45,636 nt of DNA from Symploca sp. SIO2E9 (GTDB taxonomy: Bacteria; Cyanobacteriota; Cyanobacteriia; Cyanobacteriales; Coleofasciculaceae), in assembly GCA_010692645.1 (NCBI GenBank), contig JAAHGS010000046.1, positions 1 to 45,636 on the forward strand. Direction: 5' to 3'. The notes beneath the pieces were generated by a model. The model had not been told where the DNA came from. It made no database searches and saw only the letters and a program-made list of their open reading frames with translations. This document shows positions 26,156-34,379 of the stretch, piece by piece (position 1 is the stretch's first letter; each line of letters starts with the position of its first letter). The position numbers were made by a program, and so were the translations under genes.

Positions 26156-26920
26156 ATGAAAAATAATATAGTTGTGCTTTGGTCACATCCACGCTCTCTT
26201 TCTACTGCATTTGAACGCATGATTATGAATAGGGGGGACTTTAAAATTTTGCATGAACCTTTTGCTTATATCTATTACGTTTTAGAAAAAAGAGGACTTC
26301 CTACAGGGATGATTGTTGATGCCGAACATCCCACACAATTTGAAGATATTAAAAACCAGATTCTACACAGTTCGCGGCAACAGAATGTTTTTTTGAAAGA
26401 TATGGCTTATCACTGTTATGAATATCTTGTAAAAGATGAGTGCTTTTTGCAAAACATGGTTAATACTTTTATTATTCGTAATCCAGCTAAATCAATTCCT
26501 TCCTATTATTTTTTAGATCACAATATAATCAAAGATGAAATCGGTTACCAGCAACAATATCATCTCTTTGAAAAAACAGCCGAATTGTCAGGTCAAATTC
26601 CAGTGGTAATTGATGCCGATGATTTACAAAGCCACCCAGAAGAAATCATAGCTTCCTATTGCAAGAGAATCAACATCAAATTTATTCCCGAAGCTTTGCA
26701 GTGGAATTCATCCTATAATAAACAGTGGGATGTTTGGAAAATTTGGCACGCTGACGTGGCATCCAGCAATAAAATTTACAATGGGAGTATTAACCAATAC
26801 GAAGAAAATGTCACTAACAACGACAGAATCAGAGAACTTTATGATTATAGTTTCCCCTTCTATCAACAAATGTACCAGCACAGAATTGTGCCAGATTCAA
26901 CTAAAATTCTAGATAAATGA
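26156..26920 (+). CDS. Sulfotransferase-like protein
   Basis: The 254-residue product begins with a strand and PAPS-type 5'-phosphosulfate loop, VVLWSHPRSLSTAFERM (residues 6-22), followed by HEPF, KDMAYHC and the 3'-phosphate-like segment FIIRNPAKSIPSYY. This matches the sulfotransferase-like family often found next to aminotransferases. It would move sulfate from PAPS to a small molecule, or use the fold for another nucleotide-dependent reaction. I choose ATG 26156 over the in-frame TTG at 26150; TTGAGA lies just before it. The aminotransferase start is 34 bases downstream, so the two form an operon. Confidence 0.75.
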   Translation: MKNNIVVLWSHPRSLSTAFERMIMNRGDFKILHEPFAYIYYVLEKRGLPTGMIVDAEHPTQFEDIKNQILHSSRQQNVFLKDMAYHCYEYLVKDECFLQNMVNTFIIRNPAKSIPSYYFLDHNIIKDEIGYQQQYHLFEKTAELSGQIPVVIDADDLQSHPEEIIASYCKRINIKFIPEALQWNSSYNKQWDVWKIWHADVASSNKIYNGSINQYEENVTNNDRIRELYDYSFPFYQQMYQHRIVPDSTKILDK

Positions 26921-26954
26921 ACAAGATAATTAGAAATATTTGAGGATAACAAGT

Positions 26955-28223
26955 GTGTCTTATCCAGTTTGGCATCCTTTTACCAACATGGGCGAGTTTT
27001 TAGAAAACCCGCTTGTTCTCACGAAAGGAAAAGGCATTTATCTATACGATAAGCAGGGCAATTGCTATTTGGATGTCAATGCTTGCTTGTGGAGTTTAAG
27101 TCTGGGCTACGGGCGAGAAGATATCATTGAGGCAATGATGAATCAAGCCAGAGAAATTGCCTGTTTACCCCTATTTAGTCGCGCCCATCAAGCTGCTGTT
27201 GACTACGCTGATAAGCTCTTGGACTATCTCAATGGCGATTTCTCGAAGATTTTCTATACTTCCGGGGGAGCGGAAGCGATTGAAACAGCCCTCAAAATTA
27301 GCCGTGCTTATCACTGCTTGACAGGTAATTCTCAGAAAACTCAAGTGGGCCATTTCAGCAACTCCTATCATGGAGTCTCACTGGGTGCTTTAAGCATTAT
27401 GGGGATTCCTTCAATTCGGAAAAATGTTGGTCCGATTCCTCCCGATAGCTTTGAGATTCCCATGTCTTATGAGATTAATCAAGACAATTGGGCAGAGTAT
27501 TTAGACAAGATTGAACAGGCTATCTTAGCTCAGAATGTGGAAACCGTTGCCGCTATTGTCATAGAACCTGTCATGGCGGCAGGAGGAATTATTCCCATCC
27601 CACCTGAGCTCATTCAGAAACTCAAGAAGTTTTGCCTTACCCACAATATTCTGCTAATTTTGGATGAGATTGTCACTGGATATGGACGGACTGGTGACTT
27701 ATTTGCCTATCAGGGTATGGGTATTGTTCCAGATTTAATTACAGTTGCTAAAGCCATAACATCAGGCTATGCTCCCCTAGGAGGAGTCTTAGTGACAGCA
27801 AAAATTGCTGATCCATTTATGAGTAAAGATGTGACTTTAAATCATGGCTTTACCCATGGAGGACATCCAATCGCTTGTGCCGCAGCCAGTAAAACTCTGG
27901 ATATTTTGCACAGCGAGGGAATTCTCAATCATGTTAAGGATAACGCTGATTATTTCTATCAACAAATGCAGGCCCTAGATGATGAGTTTGAGATTGTTGA
28001 GCAGGTGAAAGGGCGCGGTTATATGTATGGAGTGAAGCTCGTTGATACCCATGACGCAGCTAATCTTGCTCCTTTTGCCAGAAAATATGGTTTATTATTC
28101 AGACGACCTGCAGAAAATAATGTTATTCCTGTTGTACCTCCCCTGGTGTCTACGCGACAAGATATTGATGATATTGCCAGCCGTTTAAGAACTATCTTGA
28201 AGGAATATCTTTTAGCTATCTAA
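26955..28223 (+). CDS. Class III (omega) PLP aminotransferase
   Basis: This 422-residue enzyme has all class III marks: SGGAEAIETALK, the Gly-rich cofactor loop, LDEIVTGYGRTG with the PLP-nitrogen Asp (D237), and TVAKAITSGYAPLGG with the Schiff-base lysine (K266). It should move an amino group between a terminal amine (putrescine, diaminobutyrate, beta-alanine, taurine or a related compound) and a keto acid. I choose the GTG at 26955 (SYPVWHPFTN) because TGAGGA sits about 9 bases upstream; the in-frame TTG at 26940 leaves no room for a ribosome site. It lies between the sulfotransferase-like and methyltransferase genes. With polyamine genes nearby, a polyamine-derived amine substrate is plausible but unproved. 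Confidence 0.88.
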   Translation: MSYPVWHPFTNMGEFLENPLVLTKGKGIYLYDKQGNCYLDVNACLWSLSLGYGREDIIEAMMNQAREIACLPLFSRAHQAAVDYADKLLDYLNGDFSKIFYTSGGAEAIETALKISRAYHCLTGNSQKTQVGHFSNSYHGVSLGALSIMGIPSIRKNVGPIPPDSFEIPMSYEINQDNWAEYLDKIEQAILAQNVETVAAIVIEPVMAAGGIIPIPPELIQKLKKFCLTHNILLILDEIVTGYGRTGDLFAYQGMGIVPDLITVAKAITSGYAPLGGVLVTAKIADPFMSKDVTLNHGFTHGGHPIACAAASKTLDILHSEGILNHVKDNADYFYQQMQALDDEFEIVEQVKGRGYMYGVKLVDTHDAANLAPFARKYGLLFRRPAENNVIPVVPPLVSTRQDIDDIASRLRTILKEYLLAI

Positions 28224-28239
28224 AACTCTAGGAGAATTG

Positions 28240-28884
28240 ATGATGCCAACTGATAAATCACATTGGATGAAACAAGTCCGCTCTGCTCAGAATTACAAAG
28301 AATTATCCAATGTCTACGATCGCTGGTCACAAGAGTATGATGAAAACCTTCAAAATATTGGCTATATTGCTCCTGCTGTTATCAATGGATTGGTGGGAAG
28401 ATTTATCCAATCGACTGAGGCAAAAATATTGGATGCAGGTGTCGGAACTGGAATGGTAGGAGAACTTCTAGCCATTCTTGGATATACCAACCTAGTAGGT
28501 ATTGATTTATCTCCTGGAATGTTGTCAATTGCCCGTGAAAAACAAATCTATCAATATTTGAGACAAATGGTATTGGGGCAACCTTTAGACTTTCCTGATA
28601 ATGAGTTTGATGCTGTTGTGAGTACTGGAACTTTTACTCCTAACCATGCGCCACCTGAATCATTTAATGAACTAATTCGTATTGTCAAACCACAAGGTTT
28701 TATTATTTTTACAGTTCGGGTTGATGTGGCTCCCTTTATTGATAGCTTTCGGGAGAAAATTAATACTTTAAAGAGAGATGGATTATTGCAAATAGTAGAG
28801 CATTCTCAACTATTTGAATGTATACCGTTTCTCTCACATGAAATCATTCATCAAGCTTTTGTCTATCGTGTGCTTCGTGGTTAA
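28240..28884 (+). CDS. Class I SAM-dependent methyltransferase
   Basis: The 214-residue protein has motif I ILDAGVGTGMVGE (about 63-75), the ribose-binding acid in GIDLSP, motif II-like FDAVVSTG and the C-terminal strand IIFTVRV. It should methylate a small molecule using S-adenosylmethionine; substrate unknown. AGGAG lies 5 bases before ATG 28240, and another ATG follows directly. It starts 16 bases after the aminotransferase stop and ends the sulfotransferase-aminotransferase-methyltransferase set. There is no signal peptide. Confidence 0.85.
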   Translation: MMPTDKSHWMKQVRSAQNYKELSNVYDRWSQEYDENLQNIGYIAPAVINGLVGRFIQSTEAKILDAGVGTGMVGELLAILGYTNLVGIDLSPGMLSIAREKQIYQYLRQMVLGQPLDFPDNEFDAVVSTGTFTPNHAPPESFNELIRIVKPQGFIIFTVRVDVAPFIDSFREKINTLKRDGLLQIVEHSQLFECIPFLSHEIIHQAFVYRVLRG

Positions 28885-29192
28885 GTCGGCTGAATTTAAG
28901 ATAACCAAAGTTCTTTTAAACCTGAGTTTGAAGTAAAATATAAGGCTCAACAGCCTTCGGGATAAAGGTTATAGCCCAATAGCGAAAGTGGAAACGCTAG
29001 TCAATAATCAAAAATTGATGATAATTAGGACGGTTTTTCGTTCAGGGATGGCACTTGTTGAAAAACTCACGGTGTACCACCCCCTGAGATTACCAACAAC
29101 ACAAACTTGACGCCATGCTCTCATTTTGAGAGCATGGAATTGGTTCTCTCAAACAGAACTAATGGTAAACTTCCATGGGTAATGGTATCCAA
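28885..29192. other. Intergenic region with small hairpins before higBA
   Basis: The stretch contains GGCTCAACAGCC and TAGCG-AAAGTGGAAA-CGCTA hairpins (about 28947-29001) and a long palindrome at 29113-29137. The first two look RNA-like, but I cannot assign them to a known family. No open frame of note is seen. Confidence 0.4.
29113..29137. promoter_or_regulatory. Perfect 11-bp palindrome upstream of higB
   Basis: CCATGCTCTCA and TGAGAGCATGG are separated by three T. The site lies 56 bases before the higB start chosen here. TA loci are normally self-repressed by the antitoxin at such a palindrome, so it is the likely HigA operator (inference). A shorter GGTTCTCTCA echo follows at about 29142. 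Confidence 0.55.
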
Positions 29193-29474
29193 ATGGATCT
29201 TGTTGGTAAGCCTCAGTTGAGAAAAGATGCAAGAAAACATGGAGATGCGAAACGTTCAGTCGAAGCTTGGATCAGTGTGGTTGAGGAGGCGGAATGGAAC
29301 AACATAACGGAGATCAAGCGAACCTATTCTTCAGCCGACTATGTAAAAGGCAAGACAGTGTTCAACATCAAAGGGAAATCATACCGCCTTATCGTCTTGA
29401 TCGACTATTCCCTCCAGCTAGTCACTTACAAAGCTTTTCTCACCCATGCCGAATATGACCAATACAAGTTTTAA
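29193..29474 (+). CDS. higB: HigB-type mRNA-interferase toxin
   Basis: The 93-residue protein belongs to the HigB family of the RelE superfamily. The characteristic DAKRSVEAWISVVEEAEW, the KTVFNIKGKSYRLIVLIDY core and the final FLTHAEYDQYKF are all visible. Such toxins cleave mRNA at the ribosome when the antitoxin is lost. I prefer the ATG at 29193 (MDLVGKPQLRKDARKH) to the ATG at 29175, which adds six residues not usual for the family; neither has a strong ribosome site. The antitoxin follows after 87 bases, a wide gap that contains two hairpins. Confidence 0.88.
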   Translation: MDLVGKPQLRKDARKHGDAKRSVEAWISVVEEAEWNNITEIKRTYSSADYVKGKTVFNIKGKSYRLIVLIDYSLQLVTYKAFLTHAEYDQYKF

Positions 29475-29492
29475 TCCCTAGCCACCTGGAGG

Positions 29493-29526
29493 ATTGCTCC
29501 TGAGCAGGAGGGAGAGCGCTCCCTCC
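29493..29526. promoter_or_regulatory. Hairpins between higB and higA
   Basis: CTCCTG-AG-CAGGAG (29497-29510) and GGAGGGAG-AGCG-CTCCCTCC (29507-29526) are mutually exclusive stems that share bases. They could form an attenuator or mRNA-stability element that tunes the toxin:antitoxin ratio. No T-run follows. Confidence 0.4.
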
Positions 29527-29561
29527 CCAACACTACATACGGAAAGCCAAACTCAAAAAAA

Positions 29562-29969
29562 ATGATTCCAGTAATCGACAAAGCTGCCTACAGTCAGCTT
29601 TTGGTCAAATTCCAACCCAAGGTGATTGAAACAGAGGAAGAATACAACTCATCTTATCAAGTGCTTCTAGAGCTGATGGCTCGAGGAGACCGCACTCCTG
29701 AAGAAACCGCAGTCCTCAAATTGATCACCTCTCTCGTTAAAGACTACGAGAGAAAGCTTGAGAAGCTTGAGCCGCCAGAACCAGTCTCTCCTCATGAGAT
29801 GCTTCTGCATCTGATGGAAGAAAATAACTTGAGGCAGGCTGACCTGGCGAGAAGACTAGGCTCTAGTGGAGTTGTTTCAGAAATTGTCAATGGGAAGCGC
29901 TCTATTAGTAAATCTCAGGCAAAGACACTAGGTGAAATTTTTCAGGTTTCTCCAGGTCTGTTTATTTAG
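29562..29969 (+). CDS. higA: HigA-type antitoxin (XRE HTH)
   Basis: This 135-residue protein has an N-terminal helical toxin-binding part and a C-terminal XRE helix-turn-helix (about residues 80-130: MLLHLMEENNLRQADLARRL, VVSEIVNGKRSISKSQAKTL). It neutralises HigB and should repress the operon. Toxin-first order is that of higBA. It starts at ATG 29562 after an A-rich run without a clear Shine-Dalgarno, and ends 63 bases before a terminator. Together with higB it forms a complete locus inserted between the methyltransferase set and the polyamine operon. Confidence 0.9.
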   Translation: MIPVIDKAAYSQLLVKFQPKVIETEEEYNSSYQVLLELMARGDRTPEETAVLKLITSLVKDYERKLEKLEPPEPVSPHEMLLHLMEENNLRQADLARRLGSSGVVSEIVNGKRSISKSQAKTLGEIFQVSPGLFI

Positions 29970-30031
29970 ATTTCCAACCCTGTTTCTGCATTTTGTTCAC
30001 CAGCTGACCGAACTATAGCATTACCATTACC

Positions 30032-30068
30032 AAACCCCCTCTAGGGAATTACCTAGAGAGGGTTTTTA
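30032..30068 (+). terminator. Rho-independent terminator of higBA
   Basis: AACCCCCTCTAGG pairs with CCTAGAGAGGGTT (one bulge), followed by TTTTT. A weaker candidate with GCTGC/GCAGC and TTTTT lies at about 30184-30208. The rest of the 413-base spacer up to 30382 shows no gene. Confidence 0.85.
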
Positions 30069-30382
30069 AATTCTCTCTCGTTAATTATAGGGAGCCAAAA
30101 TAAAGGAATACTGAATTGGGGTAAGGCTAAAAATCTTTGAAGATGCTTAGGCGACTTTTGTATAAAATCGCTAGTGGAAAGCACGCTGCTAACCTTTAAT
30201 GCAGCTTTTTATCCTGACTTTTAGTTGGATATAATCGAAAAGTTAAGTGCCTTGTCTCCAATTACATCACCTCGCTTAAGCGCTAATTATTGTTATACAA
30301 TACCCTAAGTTAGACTGAAACAAGAATTTTTTTTTGCCACTAAAGTTGCTCACACTGGCTATCGGTTCTTACCTTACTTTGT

Positions 30383-31426
30383 TCAAGGTAAGGACTGCCG
30401 ACAGACGTTCAAACAAGCAAGCTTGTACAAAACTCTAGCTCCAACATTGCCATCCCACTCATCTCCCAATTCACCTGGAGCCACTTCACATAGATCAAAA
30501 CCAATAATCGTTTTCCCAGTTTCAACTAGCGTGCGCAACAAGTAAATTGCTTCATTAAACTCTAAGCCACCTGGTACGGGAGTGCCTGTATGAGGACAAT
30601 AGGAGGGATTTAAGCCGTCAATATCAAAGCTAATATATACTTTATCAGGTAAATTAGATATAATATTAAGGCACTGAGCTGCCCAAGTGATGCCTTCGTA
30701 AGCATTGGCTTTGAGCTGCCAATCATCAAACATGACAATTCGGCTATCGTTCTTTACCATCGCCATTTCTGCCTCACAAACATCTCGGATGCCCACCTGA
30801 ACTAAGCGACTAATCTGGGGTAGCTTAAGAGCATTGTGCATAATCGAGGCATGGGAATAAGTAAAACCCTCGTAAGCTTTCCGAAGATCGGCATGGGCAT
30901 CAATCTGTAAAATACCGTATTCTTCGTGTTTTTGTGCTAGGGCCTGCATTAAGCCAAGAGGAACACTATGATCTCCACCAACAATACCCACTAGCTTGCC
31001 TTGTTCTAGCAATTCTAAGGCTTGAGTGTAAACCCAATTGTTGAGAACAACCGAGGCTTGATTAACCGTTGCTAACTGTTTAGCGATCGCATTATCATCA
31101 ACATTACCACCTTTCTCCAGATATTCAATAATCTCTTTAGCGATCGCTCGCATGGCGCGATTTTGGTCTTGAATAGCCGAGTTAATTGGTATAGTCCCAC
31201 ACCTTGTCTGCCAAGCTTTGGGTAGATCAAAATCGTACCAATCTAACTGTACGGAAGCATCTAAAATTGCTTGAGGTCCATTAGCTGTACCTTCTCGATA
31301 AGATGTTGTGACATCCCAAGGTACAGGTAGAAAAACAATTGAAGCCTCTTCAACCAAATAGGGAAAGCCAAAGAAGCAGCCGTTAGGTCTAGTAATGCCA
31401 TTAGGATTAAAATTGGCTTGATTCAT
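30383..31426 (-). CDS. speB: Agmatinase/arginase-family ureohydrolase
   Basis: The 347-residue protein has the binuclear-manganese (or nickel) ureohydrolase motifs GGDHS (150-154), DAHADLR (176-182) and SFDIDGLNP (266-274). It is the last gene of a minus-strand operon after carboxyspermidine dehydrogenase and decarboxylase, so I infer agmatine to putrescine plus urea, giving the diamine those two enzymes use. It is longer than E. coli SpeB (about 306) and has a distinct N-terminus (NGCFFGFPYLVEEASIVFLPVPWD). Some cyanobacterial members of this superfamily hydrolyse guanidine instead, so agmatine specificity is not certain. The gap to the upstream gene is 53 bases. Confidence 0.85.
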   Translation of the reverse strand: MNQANFNPNGITRPNGCFFGFPYLVEEASIVFLPVPWDVTTSYREGTANGPQAILDASVQLDWYDFDLPKAWQTRCGTIPINSAIQDQNRAMRAIAKEIIEYLEKGGNVDDNAIAKQLATVNQASVVLNNWVYTQALELLEQGKLVGIVGGDHSVPLGLMQALAQKHEEYGILQIDAHADLRKAYEGFTYSHASIMHNALKLPQISRLVQVGIRDVCEAEMAMVKNDSRIVMFDDWQLKANAYEGITWAAQCLNIISNLPDKVYISFDIDGLNPSYCPHTGTPVPGGLEFNEAIYLLRTLVETGKTIIGFDLCEVAPGELGDEWDGNVGARVLYKLACLNVCRQSLP

Positions 31427-31479
31427 CTATTTCTGCGACACAACCCAGAATCAAGATATAAGTCATTTCTGGAACGCTT

Positions 31480-32619
31480 CTAAGACAATCGACCCTTATA
31501 ATCTTCATAATCAAACTCTCTAACCAGTTTAAAGCTACCATCAGAGCCGACAATCCCGATGGCAGGATGTTTTATGCCATTAAACATGGAAGTCTTCACC
31601 ATCGTATAGTGAATCATATCTTCAAAGAGAATAGTGTCACCAACCTGCAAAGGGGTTTCAAAGTAGTAATCTCCCATGCCCATAAAATCTCCTGCAAGGC
31701 AGGTAAGACCACCCATCCGGTATTTGGGTTCTGCCTCTTTTGGCTCTCTTGCACCTCGAATACAAGGTTTATAAGGCATCTCCAAACAATCAGGCATATG
31801 AGCTGTAAATGAGACGTCAAGCATGGCAATAATCGGGCCTGAAGTTTCAATCAGATCGAGAACTGTTGCCCTAAGCACCCCAGTTTCCCATGCCACTGCC
31901 GAACCAGGCTCCATATAAATATCCAAGTGAGGGTAGCGGGTTTTGAAGCTGGTTATTACTTGGATTAGATGGTCAATATCATAACTTTTAGAGGTGATCA
32001 GATGTCCTCCCCCTAAATTAAGCCATTTAATCTGCCGAAGGTGATGCCCAAAGAGGGCTTCAATCTGTTCTAAAGTACGTGCTAAAGCCTGTGAGTTGCT
32101 TTCACATAAGTTGTGGCAATGTAATCCCTCAATGCCCTCCGGTAATTTATCACCTAATTTTTCAGCCCGTATTCCTAAACGAGATAGAGGAGAGGAGGGA
32201 TTATAAATCTCCTGTTTGACAGGAGAATACTCTGGATTAATTCTTAGCCCTGATGATACCTGATTTAGGAGAATTTTTTCTTTAAATTGCTCCCATTGAC
32301 GTAAAGAATTAAACGAGATATGGGTTGCCTCTTGAATCAGTTCTTGAAACTCATTTTCTTGGTAAACAGGACAGTAAAGATGAAGCTCTCCACCAAACTC
32401 CTCTCGTGCTAATCTGGCTTCAAACAAAGAGCTTGCGGTAGTCCCTTGTAAGTATTTTTTGACAATGGGAAAGGCACTGAACATTGCAAACCCCTTCAGC
32501 GCCAGAATAATCCTAATCTCCGCTCTTTTCTGAACGCAGTCGATTAGCTCAAGATTCTGAATTAGCTTTTTTTTCTCAAGTACATAGCAGGGGGAAGGAA
32601 TTTTGGAATAATCAGTCAT
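31480..32619 (-). CDS. nspC: Carboxynorspermidine/carboxyspermidine decarboxylase
   Basis: This 379-residue PLP enzyme is of the alanine-racemase-fold decarboxylase class. The Schiff-base lysine is in ALKGFA (K42), the substrate-binding motif is HCHNLCES (167-174), and the late block GGLTCLAGDFMG carries the catalytic Cys. It removes the carboxyl group from carboxynorspermidine or carboxyspermidine to give norspermidine or spermidine. It starts at ATG 32619, 8 bases after the stop of the partner dehydrogenase, so the two are translated from one message. Length is normal. The diamine cannot be told from sequence, but a putrescine-forming gene follows, which favours spermidine. Confidence 0.93.
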   Translation of the reverse strand: MTDYSKIPSPCYVLEKKKLIQNLELIDCVQKRAEIRIILALKGFAMFSAFPIVKKYLQGTTASSLFEARLAREEFGGELHLYCPVYQENEFQELIQEATHISFNSLRQWEQFKEKILLNQVSSGLRINPEYSPVKQEIYNPSSPLSRLGIRAEKLGDKLPEGIEGLHCHNLCESNSQALARTLEQIEALFGHHLRQIKWLNLGGGHLITSKSYDIDHLIQVITSFKTRYPHLDIYMEPGSAVAWETGVLRATVLDLIETSGPIIAMLDVSFTAHMPDCLEMPYKPCIRGAREPKEAEPKYRMGGLTCLAGDFMGMGDYYFETPLQVGDTILFEDMIHYTMVKTSMFNGIKHPAIGIVGSDGSFKLVREFDYEDYKGRLS

Positions 32620-32627
32620 CTAGCTTA

Positions 32628-33827
32628 CTAATCGACAAATTCTTCTGAGTTGTTAATTAACTCATGCCACTCCAACCCATATGTTCCTAGCTTTGCCAAG
32701 AAAGGATCGGGGTCAAGTTGTTCGACATTAAAAACTCCCTCACCTTTCCATTTACCAGTTAAGACTAGCATGGCACCAAGCATAGCGGGTACTCCTGTGG
32801 TGTAGGCAACAGCTTGTGCCCCTACTTCTTGATAAGCTTCTGCGTGGTCACAGTTATTGTAGATATAGTATGTTCTTAGTTTTCCTTCTTTTACCCCTCG
32901 AATATGGCAGCCAATGGACGTTTTCCCTTCATAATTCTCCCCGAGTGAGGATGGTATAGGTAGAACAGCTTTCAGAAATTGCAAGGGTACGATTTGCTTC
33001 CCTTCATAATCAATTGGCTCAATACTAGTTAATCCCACATTCTGGAGTACTCTAAGGTGCGTTAGATAACTTTCACTGAAAGTCATCCAGAAGCGAGCAC
33101 GTTTAATTGTCGGCATGTGCTTCACTAAAGACTCAAGCTCTTCATGGTATAAGAGGTATGACTCTCTAGAACCGATCTCAGGATAATTGATGGAGCGATG
33201 CACTGAGAATGGATCAACCTCTACCCAATTGGAGTTTTCATAGTATTTTCCTTTTTGGGTAATCTCTCTGATATTAATCTCAGGATTAAAGTTGGTGGCA
33301 AAGGGATGACCGTGATCACCTGCATTACAATCGACGATATCGAGGTAATGAATCTCATCGAAGTAGTGCTTTAGTGCATAGGCTGTAAATACCCCTGTCA
33401 CACCAGGATCGAATCCGCAGCCGAGGACAGCCATAATCCCAGCCTGTCTGTACCTTTCATGGTAATCCCATTGCCATTTATATTCAAACTTTGCTTCCTC
33501 AGGAGGTTCGTAGTTAGCAGTATCAAGATAATGCACTCCCGTTTCCAGGCATGCGTCCATAATCGGCAAGTCTTGATATGGTAGAGCCACATTGATAACG
33601 ATATCAGGTCCAAAATCATTAATGAGTGCCACCATTTCATTGACTTTGTTGGCATCAACTTGGGCTGTTGTTAACAATGGATGATTAGTAGAAGTGGCGA
33701 TAGCATCACATTTATCCTTGGTTCTGCTCGCTAAGAGAATCTCAGAGAATACTTCTTGTGCTTGAGCACACTTTTGAGCAACCACGTTGCCAACTCCGCC
33801 TGCACCGATAATGAGAACTTTCGCCAT
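32628..33827 (-). CDS. Carboxynorspermidine/carboxyspermidine dehydrogenase (saccharopine-dehydrogenase-like)
   Basis: This 399-residue protein opens with an NAD(P) Rossmann loop, VLIIGAGGVGNVVAQKCAQ (GAGGVG 8-13), and has the saccharopine-dehydrogenase-type YLDTANYEPPEEAKFEYKWQ and GCGFDPGVTGVFTAYA. The family joins aspartate semialdehyde to a diamine by reductive amination. It is the first gene of the polyamine operon and directly precedes nspC, the usual pair. ATG 33827 gives the expected MAKVLIIG start. The spacer just before it holds a 37-base stretch shared with the leader of the GNAT gene. Confidence 0.93.
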   Translation of the reverse strand: MAKVLIIGAGGVGNVVAQKCAQAQEVFSEILLASRTKDKCDAIATSTNHPLLTTAQVDANKVNEMVALINDFGPDIVINVALPYQDLPIMDACLETGVHYLDTANYEPPEEAKFEYKWQWDYHERYRQAGIMAVLGCGFDPGVTGVFTAYALKHYFDEIHYLDIVDCNAGDHGHPFATNFNPEINIREITQKGKYYENSNWVEVDPFSVHRSINYPEIGSRESYLLYHEELESLVKHMPTIKRARFWMTFSESYLTHLRVLQNVGLTSIEPIDYEGKQIVPLQFLKAVLPIPSSLGENYEGKTSIGCHIRGVKEGKLRTYYIYNNCDHAEAYQEVGAQAVAYTTGVPAMLGAMLVLTGKWKGEGVFNVEQLDPDPFLAKLGTYGLEWHELINNSEEFVD

Positions 33828-34000
33828 AACTGTACTTCAATACACGACTTGGCAATTTATCGAAAAAGTAAAAAATCAGTAAAAATGAAGCAATGACAAT
33901 TTATAATAACTGATATTCAAGGTGAGTAAAAAGTTTTACTTTGCAAGCTTGAGTAAGGGAGGAACTGGAATGAAAAAAATTACTATCTACACATCAGCGT

Positions 34001-34249
34001 CTATCGTGGATATATTTTGTCAATAAACTTTTCGAGGTATAGTAAACCGAAACTGGTAGCGGCAGCGCCAACACAAATTATGCTGTACTTCAATTTTTCC
34101 GAAATTGAGGGCTCACTCCATATGGAGAAGAATATGCCTATAGCACAAACTAGAAAGCACCATTTGAATGCCCAGCTTACTACTTTTAGATAGCGCAGCT
34201 GCCTTTGGGAAAATACTTTGGTTGCTTCATAAAACTCTTGGTAGTTCAT
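34001..34249 (-). CDS. Small two-helix membrane protein, unknown
   Basis: An 82-residue protein with two probable transmembrane helices (VVSWAFKWCFLVCAIGIFFSI and YSIICVGAAATSFGLLYLEKF) and a short charged N-terminus. I do not recognise a family. The start could be ATG 34249 (MNYQEFYEATK) or the in-frame GTG 34258; GGGTGATT lies before the ATG on its strand. It lies alone between the polyamine operon promoter region and the heptamer repeat behind ftsH. Confidence 0.6.
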   Translation of the reverse strand: MNYQEFYEATKVFSQRQLRYLKVVSWAFKWCFLVCAIGIFFSIWSEPSISEKLKYSIICVGAAATSFGLLYLEKFIDKIYPR

Positions 34250-34316
34250 TACAATCACCCATATTTTTACAAAAAGCTAGTTAAGAGAGAGTTCATAGTT
34301 GATCTTTAATTACTCC

Positions 34317-34379
34317 ATGAACAATGAACAATGAACAATGAGTAATGAACCATCAACCATGAACCATCAACCATCAACT
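34317..34379. repeat. Nine heptamers (ATGAACM/ATCAACM) reaching into the ftsH stop
   Basis: Exactly nine 7-base units, variants of ATGAACA, ATGAACC and ATCAACC, run head to tail. The last (ATCAACT) contains the ftsH stop codon (34374-34376) and part of its final serine codon. The same heptamer family occurs at 36675-36747 and 23533-23590. Confidence 0.9.
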
